Positions 40,564 through 48,137 of a stretch of DNA of 49,179 nt are shown in pieces. The DNA comes from a virus. Position 1 is the first letter of the stretch, and the number at the start of each line of letters is the position of its first letter. The stretch spans positions 1-49,179 of IMG/VR virus record IMGVR_UViG_3300003690_000014. One strand, given 5' to 3'. The translations under genes and the position numbers were made by a program. The notes beneath the pieces are model-generated. The model was given only the letters and a program-made list of their open reading frames with translations. It did no database searches and was not told the origin of the DNA.

Positions 40564-42643
40564 AGATCTTTTTCCGTGACTTACCGTCAGTGGCCTCCAT
40601 GAGGTTGATTTCACCGGATATGAGCATGGTATCGATGATACGTTGGAATTCTCGTGCGTCCATGTGCATACGACGAAGGAGATCGGAATGAGACATTTGT
40701 TTCTGAGGGTTTTTCTCGATCTTCTCGCGCACGCGCTTCGCCGCTTGCGCGAAGGGGGAGGGAGCGACGTGTTTATGAGCCATGAAGAGCATTCTTCTGA
40801 CTTGATGGAGAGTGAACTCGACTGCCCATTGTGCGCCCTCTTCGGTGATCTCTGGATTCTCGTGATCGACACTGGCGGCATAGCACAGGGCGAGTTTGCG
40901 GATATGTTCACCGGAACGGCTCCAGACGGTGGTTGCGACGGCATCTCCGTCCTTATCCGCCTTGGAATATTCAGCATCGCAGAAGGTACGGACTTCGGCG
41001 AGGAGCTTGTTAGCCCCGTCCGTTCTAGGAATCATTCGTGGTTCAGGGTGGATGTCAGCCATGTTCCCCCCTCGACCGGGCCGGTAATCGATCCACCACC
41101 GGGCCACGGTGAGGATTTCCTGCGGGATCTGCTTGAAGTCTCCGGCGTCCTTGCCGGTGGATCGGAGGGTATTCTCCAGAACCATAGTCCTGGCGAAGAA
41201 CCCGTTGGTCAACATTCGTTCGGAAAGACTGTTGTAATAGTGGTTTGGAATGGCGGTTCCGAATATGGTCAGGTGAGGCTGGTCGATGGTACGACCCCCT
41301 TCCTCGCCTGCTTTACGGCGCATGTTAAAGGTGGAATTGGAGGCGGAGTACATTTTCAGGAGGGAGTTGAGAATGGATTCATACCGGATGTCTCTGGAAT
41401 TGATCTGGAGTATGAGAGAGTCGAGTTCGTCGGTCTGGAAGAGCATGGATTCGTTGAGGAAGAGCGCGTCTTCCAGTCCTTCCCCGCTGGCGAATCGTTC
41501 CCCGATGGCATCGCCAGCACCTACTCGATTGAGGATTTCGGAGTTGATCTTACGCGGCCATTCCTTTCCGCTGCCGGAGTGCGCCAAGCCGAGAAGGTAG
41601 AGGTTCGTCCGGTTATGTTCCGGATCGGTAATCTTTCTTCCGGCGAGGAAGGATTGCAGGGCGAGTGCGCCTGCGAATGCCATGATCCTGTTTTCGTAGG
41701 GCGCGGTCTTCATACAGAAGTTCATCACATCACCCACGAAGCCGGGGATATGAAGAAGCCGATCGGGTGTGAGACCAGGATTCTTGGCAGGACTCGTCTG
41801 CGGAAGGTCTGCCTTGTCCTGCTCGAAATGAGACTCCGCGACGGCTACGGATACCTGATCCGGTTCGTACCGGCAGATGGAACGGACGATTCTCTGCACC
41901 TCTGTATCCGGCAGAGGAGGTTTACACCGTCGTTCATTCGTCTGCGTGATAGCAGCGTATATCTCAGCAGGACCCATACCCACTCGACGCATGTTGCCAG
42001 CGAGGGAAGCGAGAGAAGAATCTCTCTGACCTTCTGGAATATCGTTCTCCGGTATAGCAATCCCCTCTTTATGAGGCTCATGCGGCTGCGCCTTCCCCTG
42101 CTCCACTTCGTCGAGCAGGGTGGTAAGCCATTCGGGAGGTTCGGAGAGGTCTTTAGCGGAGGATTCGAGAGCGAGAGTTTCTGCCCATCGATACTTAGTC
42201 GTCTTGACGTTCGAGGGAGGAACGACGATGTATCCACCTTCCGCACGGGTATCCACGCGGGGCGCGATCTTGGAAGTAGTACAACTCCACGTCTTGTCCT
42301 TTGGTTGACGGAAGATAAGGTGACGACCTCCACGAGGCGTAACGCTGATAGCCGAAACGGTATCGGAAAGAGCGAGAGACTTGTTTACGTCATCCGGCCA
42401 GGAGTTATCCGCGCCGTCGATATCGATAACGAGAAGACCGGAAGTAGGCACGCCGATATTAGCCCCCGGATTATCATGCCACCACCGCCGGATAAGATCC
42501 TCATCCAAAGAGGCGTTATGAAAGCCGTGTTTCGTCAAAGGCTTCTTAGCGTCTGGAACGCACGGGAATACCGGGTATCCCAGATCTGCGTAGTAAAGTG
42601 CGGCATCGAGTCGTTCGTTCGTGTGCTGTGTCGAGTTCTGCAT
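40550..42643 (-). CDS. Bifunctional primase/polymerase with DUF3987 helicase-like domain
   Basis: 697 residues. N-terminal PrimPol domain (about 10-180): GYPVFPC, then VIDIDG (acidic pair near 72-74) and PRGGRHLIF with the catalytic His. A PriCT_1-like helical segment (about 205-265) contains IPEGQRDSSLASLAGNMRRV. The C-terminal DUF3987 domain (about 290-640) has the P-loop AHSGSGKE and MLFQTDELDSLI, then FGTAIPNHYY and RMLTNGFFARTMVLE. It would prime and unwind phage DNA. The P-loop has Glu in place of the usual Ser/Thr. The ATG follows AGAGGGAACG. Confidence 0.85.
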   Translation of the reverse strand: MQNSTQHTNERLDAALYYADLGYPVFPCVPDAKKPLTKHGFHNASLDEDLIRRWWHDNPGANIGVPTSGLLVIDIDGADNSWPDDVNKSLALSDTVSAISVTPRGGRHLIFRQPKDKTWSCTTSKIAPRVDTRAEGGYIVVPPSNVKTTKYRWAETLALESSAKDLSEPPEWLTTLLDEVEQGKAQPHEPHKEGIAIPENDIPEGQRDSSLASLAGNMRRVGMGPAEIYAAITQTNERRCKPPLPDTEVQRIVRSICRYEPDQVSVAVAESHFEQDKADLPQTSPAKNPGLTPDRLLHIPGFVGDVMNFCMKTAPYENRIMAFAGALALQSFLAGRKITDPEHNRTNLYLLGLAHSGSGKEWPRKINSEILNRVGAGDAIGERFASGEGLEDALFLNESMLFQTDELDSLILQINSRDIRYESILNSLLKMYSASNSTFNMRRKAGEEGGRTIDQPHLTIFGTAIPNHYYNSLSERMLTNGFFARTMVLENTLRSTGKDAGDFKQIPQEILTVARWWIDYRPGRGGNMADIHPEPRMIPRTDGANKLLAEVRTFCDAEYSKADKDGDAVATTVWSRSGEHIRKLALCYAASVDHENPEITEEGAQWAVEFTLHQVRRMLFMAHKHVAPSPFAQAAKRVREKIEKNPQKQMSHSDLLRRMHMDAREFQRIIDTMLISGEINLMEATDGKSRKKIYGVN

Positions 42644-42658
42644 CGTTCCCTCTATTTA

Positions 42659-43126
42659 TTATCTATCTGTTTCCCATTCAGCATATCCGTTTGCCGTTTC
42701 TGCTACTCTGACTCGGACGCAAGAGGGATACAACCTTCCAAGGACGATGGCGATGTTCTCCGCAGAGGGTTGGATCTGGTCGAAGGGTGGGATATCGTTG
42801 AGCATCTGGTGATCGTATTTCATCAAGGCATTTTTGAAATCGTCAAAGTCTACTCCTGCAAATCCCCGAGCATCCGGTTTGTCTGTCTCGAATACCGCCT
42901 CGATCTCGAAGTTGTGACCGTGGGGCCGGGAGCATTTCCCTTTGTATGGAGGACGCAGAAAGTGCCCAGCAACGAGGGTACATTTCACCACGGCACGGAT
43001 TCTGGATTTCTTTTCCTCCTTGACGGTGCAATCAGAATTGATGATATGCTGTCGCTCTCCGTTGATAAACGACCAAGGGGTTGCTTCGGTTATGGTTTTC
43101 AAGCAAAGCTCGCAGATCATGCCCAT
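42659..43126 (-). CDS. queD: QueD, 6-carboxy-5,6,7,8-tetrahydropterin synthase
   Basis: 155 residues. After a 40-residue Cys-rich N-terminal extension, the PTPS/QueD fold shows the zinc site His55 (in VAGHFL), His69 and His71 (PHGHNF). The catalytic Cys65 (GKCSRP), the DHQMLND motif (105-111) and catalytic Glu143 (VAET) are present. Known role: first committed enzyme towards 7-deazaguanines (preQ0), made from dihydroneopterin triphosphate. It overlaps the DpdA-like gene by 10 bases. FolE, QueE and QueC are not seen in the window, so the host must supply the rest. Confidence 0.85.
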   Translation of the reverse strand: MGMICELCLKTITEATPWSFINGERQHIINSDCTVKEEKKSRIRAVVKCTLVAGHFLRPPYKGKCSRPHGHNFEIEAVFETDKPDARGFAGVDFDDFKNALMKYDHQMLNDIPPFDQIQPSAENIAIVLGRLYPSCVRVRVAETANGYAEWETDR

Positions 43127-43791
43127 AAATCACCCTCCTGTTTCTGTTGGATTGCTTCGATTGTTGATTGTCTTTGGTATCTCTTTACCACAATTTCTAG
43201 ACATTCGGCAGGGGTCAACCAAGGGAAATCCTTTGCCATTCCTATTGAATCTCTAAACCAGTTAGTCGAATCAACGGAATCGAGTCCAGGGAGATGAGTA
43301 TAGGCTCGTAAAGCCCAACCGTGTACATGGAGATCATCTGGAATCTGTTCGAGAAAATCTCGAATGACTCTTTCTTTCCCTTGTCTGGGAGGATCAAGCC
43401 CGATTGCAATCCATGTTTTTCTTTCTCTTGCTAATGATACCAAATCGGGGATGAGTTCGGGAGGATCAGTATCGTGCCATGTAGGAAATGACCAAGGGAC
43501 TGCCTCGTAATTTTTCAATCCTTTCTTCCAGTTACCGGAAATGTCATCCAACCCTGCGACTGCTTCCGCTACAGGTTCAAACCGTTCTGACCACTCTCGA
43601 AACTCTCCTATATCTATCTGAGTCCCTGAGTTTAGTACCGAATAGGCTCCTGAATCTATTAGGAGTTTTCCATAACTGGGAACATATCGGTCCATCCAAT
43701 TTGAATAACATCCATAGGACATGAGGACGGGCATACCCTTGACTTTATCAGCTTGGATTTGACTCCGGGGAGAGGCAAGGTAAACCTCCAT
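43117..43791 (-). CDS. dpdA: DpdA-like DNA/tRNA guanine transglycosylase
   Basis: 224 residues from the ATG at 43791 (TGATG overlap with the upstream stop). Motifs of the TGT/DpdA TIM-barrel: LLIDSGAYSV (43-52), AGLDDISGN (79-87), WIAIGL (127-132), DLHVHGWALRAYTH (153-166) and LDSVDSTNWF (170-179) with the candidate catalytic Asp. These correspond to the base-exchange site of tRNA-guanine transglycosylases and phage DpdA. With QueD next to it, the likely role is to insert a 7-deazaguanine into phage DNA. A tRNA target is the main alternative. Confidence 0.7.
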   Translation of the reverse strand: MEVYLASPRSQIQADKVKGMPVLMSYGCYSNWMDRYVPSYGKLLIDSGAYSVLNSGTQIDIGEFREWSERFEPVAEAVAGLDDISGNWKKGLKNYEAVPWSFPTWHDTDPPELIPDLVSLARERKTWIAIGLDPPRQGKERVIRDFLEQIPDDLHVHGWALRAYTHLPGLDSVDSTNWFRDSIGMAKDFPWLTPAECLEIVVKRYQRQSTIEAIQQKQEGDLWA

Positions 43792-44021
43792 CACCTGACC
43801 TTCCGTTTGTAGGTAGCTTTCTTCCGTTCCTTTTTCCGGGTGAAGTTCTCTTCAGATGATTCAATGACGGAGAGGGCGTAATCCTCCTGATTCTTTTTTC
43901 CACTTTTAATCCACTGTTTCATATCCTTGAGGTTTGCCTGTTGAACGATTTCGGGAATCTTGTTTTTAGTCATCGCTTGAAGATATCTCTCCAATAGATA
44001 GGTCTGCTCTTCCTTTAGCAT
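43791..44021 (-). CDS. Small basic protein of the deazaguanine operon
   Basis: 76 residues from the ATG at 44021 (GGAGGAAGG upstream); a TTG at 44036 is not needed. Mostly helical with a basic tail (FTRKKERKKATYKRKVR) that could touch nucleic acid. It directly follows the structured leader and is coupled by TGATG to the DpdA-like gene. Function unknown; an accessory to the modification enzyme is possible. Confidence 0.6.
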   Translation of the reverse strand: MLKEEQTYLLERYLQAMTKNKIPEIVQQANLKDMKQWIKSGKKNQEDYALSVIESSEENFTRKKERKKATYKRKVR

Positions 44022-44040
44022 ATTTCCTTCCTCCAAGAAT

Positions 44041-44112
44041 GCCCCGTTTCCTCCCGCCTACAGGGCGGGAGGATTCATCCGTCCATATTCCTGAAACAAA
44101 CAGGAACGGGGC
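44041..44112 (-). promoter_or_regulatory. Structured RNA leader before the dpdA-queD genes
   Basis: A closed three-way structure can be drawn: outer stem GCCCCGTT (44041-44048) with AACGGGGC (44105-44112), a 10-bp stem TCCTCCCGCC (44049-44058) with GGCGGGAGGA (44064-44073), and a small stem CCTG/CAGG (44090-44104). In the minus-strand RNA the ribosome site GGAGGAAGG of the following gene comes immediately after the outer stem. A cis-regulatory leader, possibly ligand-sensing, is inferred. Confidence 0.55.
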
Positions 44113-44122
44113 AAGATTGTTA

Positions 44123-45796
44123 TTAAGCAGAGAGTTGTTTATCAATTTCTTCCTGAGTAGGGAAACCGCCAAAGAGATAGGAGAGAATTCGAGGATACTC
44201 TTCCCGCTCGTCTACGATGATACCCACAGTCTTTTTGATCGCGCCAAAGCGGCACAGTTCGATAGCCTCTTCGATAGTGGATGGGACAGGCTCGTTCGAC
44301 CTGACCTTCCACCACCCTTCGGCTTTCTTTCGAGCGTATCCTTCATGCTCGAAACAGATCCATTCGCTGACATAAGTATTCCAACCGATCTCGTATTCTA
44401 CCTTCATACTTGTGGAGTAGATATACGCTCCATTTTCATCCACTCCCTTTTTCTTACTGTGTGGACGGAAGCGGATTCCCTCCACCTCGTAGTCCACAGA
44501 AGATACATCCTCCGTGGAGAGAACAGCCTCGTCGGATGCCTGAGAGGAGTGATTCGGACTCCGTTCCTGCCGGGGGAATTCATTACCGCACTCCGGACAG
44601 GAGGTGTAGTGGATAGCGACGAGGGAACGACACTCCGCGCACTCCTTAGCTGGAGCGTCCTCTTTCGACAAGTCGGACTTCTTTCGTTTCTTCTCAGCCC
44701 GGACACGGATCGCATCGATAGGACCGTGACGAAGGATGTTGTTCCCGTAATCGAGAACGAGACAATCTTCCTTACCCTCATTAATACGGAAACCGCGTCC
44801 AACCATCTGATAGAGCAGACCCGGAGAGGCGGTAGGACGGAGCAGGATGACTCCGTCGATGTTAGGCGCGTCGAAGCCGGTCGTGAGTACGTTCACGTTC
44901 ACGAGGTATTTGATCGCCCCCTCTTTGAAAGAGGAGAGGATATTTGCGCGTGCTTCGGAAGAAGTATCACCGAAGACCGCCGCAACAGACTGTTCCAGTC
45001 CGTTGAGGACTTCCATAACATGCTGACCGTGCTTCACGGAAGAGCAGAAGACCAGAACACTCTTACGATCTGCCGTCATCTCGACGATCTCCTGGCACGC
45101 AGCCTCGACCAGTTCGTCTGTGTCCATCAGAGCGTCTACTTCCTGCTCGATGAATTCGCCCATGCGGATGTGAAGGTTATCGGTATTAGGTTTTTTCAAT
45201 CCCGCTTTCGATTTGAGTGGGGAGAGGTATCCAGCGATCATGAGTTCCTTGACACCAACCTCGTAGCAGATCTCATTGAGGAGGTTTTCGGGAGCGCAGA
45301 TCAGTCCGCTCTTCATGCGGAATGGCGTAGCGGTAAGTCCAACCAGACGCACGCGGGGATTGATCTCCTTTATAGCCGTGAGGAAGGTCTGGTACATACC
45401 TTCGCCATCGGGAGGAATCAGATGGGCCTCATCGATCATGATGATGTCGATATGGCCCAGTTCTGCGGCACGCTTATAGACAGACTGGATCCCTGCGACG
45501 ATAACGTCGTGGGTGGTGTCCCGGCTTTTCAGACCGGCGGAGTAGACTCCGATCCGTTCCTTCAGTTCCGGGCAGAGTTTCTCAAGGTGAGTCACGGACT
45601 GCTGTAGAAGTTCTTTAACGTGGGAAAGGATAAGGGTACGACCGTTCCAGGACTTGCATACGTCCATAGCGATCTTGGCAATGACGGGAGTCTTTCCCCC
45701 TGCAGTAGGGATGACTACGCAGGGGTTGTTCTCCTTGGTGCGGAGATGATTATATACGGCCTGCACCGCCTGTTTCTGATAGTACCTGAGTTCCAT
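44123..45796 (-). CDS. DEAD/DEAH-box superfamily 2 helicase with zinc finger
   Basis: 557 residues. Motif I PTAGGKTPV (30-38), motif II IDEAH (121-125), motif III GLTATPFRMK, and C-terminal helicase motifs with MVGRGFRINEG. A Cys4 zinc finger follows (CAECRSLVAIHYTSCPEC, about 387-404). This arrangement matches UvsW/type I restriction-like phage helicases that remodel forks or branched DNA. Good ribosome site AGGAAGG. A promoter (45817-45845) lies just upstream. Confidence 0.85.
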   Translation of the reverse strand: MELRYYQKQAVQAVYNHLRTKENNPCVVIPTAGGKTPVIAKIAMDVCKSWNGRTLILSHVKELLQQSVTHLEKLCPELKERIGVYSAGLKSRDTTHDVIVAGIQSVYKRAAELGHIDIIMIDEAHLIPPDGEGMYQTFLTAIKEINPRVRLVGLTATPFRMKSGLICAPENLLNEICYEVGVKELMIAGYLSPLKSKAGLKKPNTDNLHIRMGEFIEQEVDALMDTDELVEAACQEIVEMTADRKSVLVFCSSVKHGQHVMEVLNGLEQSVAAVFGDTSSEARANILSSFKEGAIKYLVNVNVLTTGFDAPNIDGVILLRPTASPGLLYQMVGRGFRINEGKEDCLVLDYGNNILRHGPIDAIRVRAEKKRKKSDLSKEDAPAKECAECRSLVAIHYTSCPECGNEFPRQERSPNHSSQASDEAVLSTEDVSSVDYEVEGIRFRPHSKKKGVDENGAYIYSTSMKVEYEIGWNTYVSEWICFEHEGYARKKAEGWWKVRSNEPVPSTIEEAIELCRFGAIKKTVGIIVDEREEYPRILSYLFGGFPTQEEIDKQLSA

Positions 45797-45816
45797 ATGC
45801 CCTTCCTTTCACCCGT

Positions 45817-45845
45817 ATTCTAAAACAAGTGTAAACGGATGTCAA
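45817..45845 (-). promoter_or_regulatory. Sigma70-type promoter for helicase and deazaguanine genes
   Basis: Minus-strand TTGACA (45845-45840), 17 bp, TAGAAT (45822-45817). It sits at the 3' end of the methyltransferase gene, so the start site falls about 15 bases before the helicase ATG. The spacer has TTTACAC, like the other strong promoters. Confidence 0.8.
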
Positions 45846-46404
45846 GACTCTTTTTATTTCCCCATTGATCCGCCATCGCATCCGCGATTCCCTGCGGCGT
45901 GAGGCTTCTCAGTTTCCATCTGTCAGGGGATGGACCCATCTTCCATACCTTTGGTTCCCGGCCCTCCACGATATCGGTTGGCTTCAGAAGGGGGAGAGAA
46001 ATTAGCCAGATACAATATGCCTTTACCTCTCCCGTCCCGAATTGCCACGGCTGGATGATCTGGTCTGGTTTGCGGATCCGGGAGGAGATGATACTGATCG
46101 GGTTTTCCAGAGCGATATGAGGAATGGGAGCATCCAGAAGAAGACGTACAAAGTCAAGAGCCTCCTTCTGTTCTTTCTGTTTGTCCTTGAACCATCTCGC
46201 TCCGCTCACGGCAAGATGAGTGCAGGGAGGATGGGCAATCATGAGATCCCATCCATCATTCAGGATGTCCCGAACGTCTCCCTGATAATGAGGACCGGGG
46301 GATTCCGTAGGGAGGAGATCGCATGACAGGGCATCATGCCCCCGTTTGATGAACGCATCCCGGACGATACCGCTGAATTCGCACGCCACCAAAACCTTAG
46401 CCAT
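45820..46404 (-). CDS. DNA (cytosine-5) methyltransferase-like
   Basis: 194 residues, very short for a C5-methyltransferase. N-terminal VLVACEFSGIVRDAF (AdoMet loop) and the IAHPPCTHLAVSGARW motif with the Pro-Cys nucleophile (about 57-72) are present; ALENPIS (about 97-103) fits motif VI (ENV-like). The target-recognition domain is missing, as in many short phage enzymes. It overlaps RusA by eight bases. Role: methylates phage DNA, perhaps for protection or timing. Confidence 0.75.
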   Translation of the reverse strand: MAKVLVACEFSGIVRDAFIKRGHDALSCDLLPTESPGPHYQGDVRDILNDGWDLMIAHPPCTHLAVSGARWFKDKQKEQKEALDFVRLLLDAPIPHIALENPISIISSRIRKPDQIIQPWQFGTGEVKAYCIWLISLPLLKPTDIVEGREPKVWKMGPSPDRWKLRSLTPQGIADAMADQWGNKKSLDIRLHLF

Positions 46405-46765
46405 TACTCTTCTCGAGGATCTCGACGATCAGCCGTCCCTTTTTGTCTATTGGTTCGAATTTTTCCATCGTCAGTTTGTGGATCTGTGAATCATTGCGAT
46501 AGGCGTGTCCCTGCATGGAATCGCACAGACACTTCAACAGGTTATCGAGATCGCGTTTACGTTTATCGGGAGGGAACACCTCGACGTTCAGTTCGACGGG
46601 ATGATCGGAGGGAGCCATATGGCGCATGATGTGCGCTATCATCTCCTTGTACGCCCTGCCTTTCCGGGAGATCAGTACCCGTCCGTTGACGTAACGGTAG
46701 TAGGTATTCAGCGACGGCGGATACGGCAGCGTAATCCTCCGCAGTGATTCCGTATGGATAACCAT
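46397..46765 (-). CDS. rusA: RusA-like Holliday-junction resolvase
   Basis: 122 residues from the ATG at 46765 (GGAGAGAGAGT upstream). The family pattern is clear: LPYPPSLNTYYRYVNGRVLI then SRKGRAYKE near the start, and PPDKRKRDLDNLLKCLCDSM (about 65-84), with the Asp triad that binds Mg2+, then a NDSQIHKL segment. It cuts four-way junctions that form during recombination and replication, which must be cleared before packaging. Confidence 0.85.
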   Translation of the reverse strand: MVIHTESLRRITLPYPPSLNTYYRYVNGRVLISRKGRAYKEMIAHIMRHMAPSDHPVELNVEVFPPDKRKRDLDNLLKCLCDSMQGHAYRNDSQIHKLTMEKFEPIDKKGRLIVEILEKSNG

Positions 46766-46784
46766 ACTCTCTCTCCAAAATAAA

Positions 46785-46812
46785 CGGGTCAGGAGTTGGC
46801 ACCCCTGACCCG
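46785..46812 (-). terminator. Intrinsic terminator-like hairpin between DUF669 and RusA genes
   Basis: CGGGTCAGG (46785-46793) pairs with CCTGACCCG (46804-46812) in a nine-bp stem, followed on the minus strand by TTTATTTT. A second stem CCGGAT/ATCCGG is at 46817-46833. It lies before the RusA gene and would reduce read-through from the recombination genes, a possible attenuator. Confidence 0.7.
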
Positions 46813-46857
46813 CAAGCCGGATGAGAGATCCGGTAGGATCCCTCACTAGTATGGTTA

Positions 46858-47325
46858 CTACTTGTTCTGCATCCAGGGAGCGGTATCCGCCGTTACCTGA
46901 ACGGCCCCGTCCGACTGGTCTTCGACGACCGGCTTCGTAGACTTGTACGAAGTGATCTTTTCCTTTGTCTTTCCCTCGTATGCTTCATGATCAATCTTGA
47001 TCATGACGGGAAGATCGTGAAGGTCATGAGAGTCCTTCGGCTTGAGGATTCCTACCGCACGGCAGATGGAGGAAAGCTGTCCCTTTCCAATGTTAACCGC
47101 TTTTTCGGATGGATTAGTCCTCGTAAGGTTGGAGAAGACACGCCGGTTCTCGTATTTTCCCTCGACGATCTGCCACTGTAATGCGAGATAGGTTCCGGTT
47201 CCGGCTTTTGTGTCCTTTTCCTCGCTTTGGACAATGATGGCCTTGTACGATCCCTTCGGGATCGTCTCAAAATCACCAGAAAAGGGTTCTACTGTAGACG
47301 CATCGAATCCACCTAGATCAACCAT
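46858..47325 (-). CDS. DUF669 family protein, ssDNA-binding-like
   Basis: 155 residues with GGAGG before the ATG; overlaps the upstream ATPase gene by eight bases. The core ETIPKGSYKAIIVQSEEK (about 20-37), YLALQWQIVEGKYENRRVFS (about 46-65), and an acidic C-terminus ending APWMQNK resemble the DUF669 family (PF05037). That family is found beside Sak4-like ATPases and exonucleases in phage recombination modules and is thought to bind single-stranded DNA. An SSB-like acidic tail is visible. Confidence 0.75.
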   Translation of the reverse strand: MVDLGGFDASTVEPFSGDFETIPKGSYKAIIVQSEEKDTKAGTGTYLALQWQIVEGKYENRRVFSNLTRTNPSEKAVNIGKGQLSSICRAVGILKPKDSHDLHDLPVMIKIDHEAYEGKTKEKITSYKSTKPVVEDQSDGAVQVTADTAPWMQNK

Positions 47326-48124
47326 TGGTCACCTCCGCAGTTTGGGGTTTAGAAGAAGAAGAAACTTTATTCACTGCTTTTTTTTTACCCTTGTTTTCGG
47401 GAAGATACTTCGCATACTCCCGCCAGTCCAAGGGCATTTCATCGGGAAGACCAAGCCGGTTCTTAGCAATGTGCGCTGGCCGTTCCGTAGTCCGCATGAT
47501 CCGCTCTCCGGTTCCGACACCTCGATTCTTTTTCTTGTTGAATCCTTCGTCCGACTGCTTGGTATGAACCTTGAACGAGCAGAAGAGAAGTTCGTCCACC
47601 CATTCCGATATGAGTGCAGCGGCATGTTTGTGGAGTTTCGGAGCGTACCTGTCATAGGTTTCCGTCTCCGGATTTTCGAATTTCTCGATCTTGCAATGGG
47701 CCACGAGGATGACGCCCATGTTACGGTGAGTCCGAAGCGCGTCGAAAGCGGTGATCAATTCTCGCCAATTTGTCAGGCTGAACGAAAATCCTTTCGCAAA
47801 ACCAATGTCCTCGATATTTTCGACATTTCGTTTGCGGCACACTTCAGCCCAAATTAGCCGTTCCGTCCAGTCGAGCGAATCGAGAATCACCCACTTAAAA
47901 TCGTGCTTCTCTGTGTAGAGATCGGCCAAGTTCTTCATCACATCCTGGAAGGTGGTTGCCAGTGGAAAGCGGGTGCAATCAATGTCGTTCAGTCCGTCTT
48001 CCGTCTGGATAAAGATGCCATTCGGCTTTGATGCAATGGTCGATTTGCCAAGTCCGTGAGGGCCGTAAAAACAGACCCTCCGTGGGGCAACACTAACCCC
48101 CGTAGTCAAATTGTCCAGTCCCAT
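47318..48124 (-). CDS. Sak4-like RecA-fold ATPase (AAA_24)
   Basis: 268 residues from the ATG at 48124 (AAAGGAG upstream; a frame from 48199 is too long). Walker A GPHGLGKST (about 20-28), Walker B WVILDSLD (about 76-83), and QTEDGLNDID follow the AAA_24 (PF13479) pattern of phage single-strand annealing or exchange ATPases. Together with the flanking RecE-like exonuclease and DUF669 protein it forms a recombination set. C-terminal tail basic (GKKKAVNKVSSSSKP). Confidence 0.8.
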   Translation of the reverse strand: MGLDNLTTGVSVAPRRVCFYGPHGLGKSTIASKPNGIFIQTEDGLNDIDCTRFPLATTFQDVMKNLADLYTEKHDFKWVILDSLDWTERLIWAEVCRKRNVENIEDIGFAKGFSFSLTNWRELITAFDALRTHRNMGVILVAHCKIEKFENPETETYDRYAPKLHKHAAALISEWVDELLFCSFKVHTKQSDEGFNKKKNRGVGTGERIMRTTERPAHIAKNRLGLPDEMPLDWREYAKYLPENKGKKKAVNKVSSSSKPQTAEVTNG

Positions 48125-48137
48125 ACTAGTCTCCTTT

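Noticed and set aside
40375-40977. 200-codon minus-strand frame overlapping the primase 3' end
   Set aside because: Only its last 62 codons (40375-40563) look real; the rest is an out-of-frame shadow of the primase gene.
40643-43297. 884-codon open frame on the plus strand across the primase and QueD genes
   Set aside because: It is exactly antisense to well-supported genes (PrimPol/DUF3987, QueD) and arises from their codon bias. Its translation shows no domain and no ribosome site.
44041-44112. Hammerhead ribozyme
   Set aside because: The stems have a similar order and GGATGA/GAAAC-like bases occur, but the required CUGAUGA core is altered and not contiguous with stem II, so catalysis is unlikely.
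44041-44112. End of an IS200/IS605-type element
   Set aside because: The GC-rich hairpin resembles those ends, but no transposase, TnpB fragment or second end is present nearby.
44039-45607. 522-codon plus-strand frame over the helicase gene
   Set aside because: Antisense to a helicase with complete motifs; no ribosome site and low-complexity translation.
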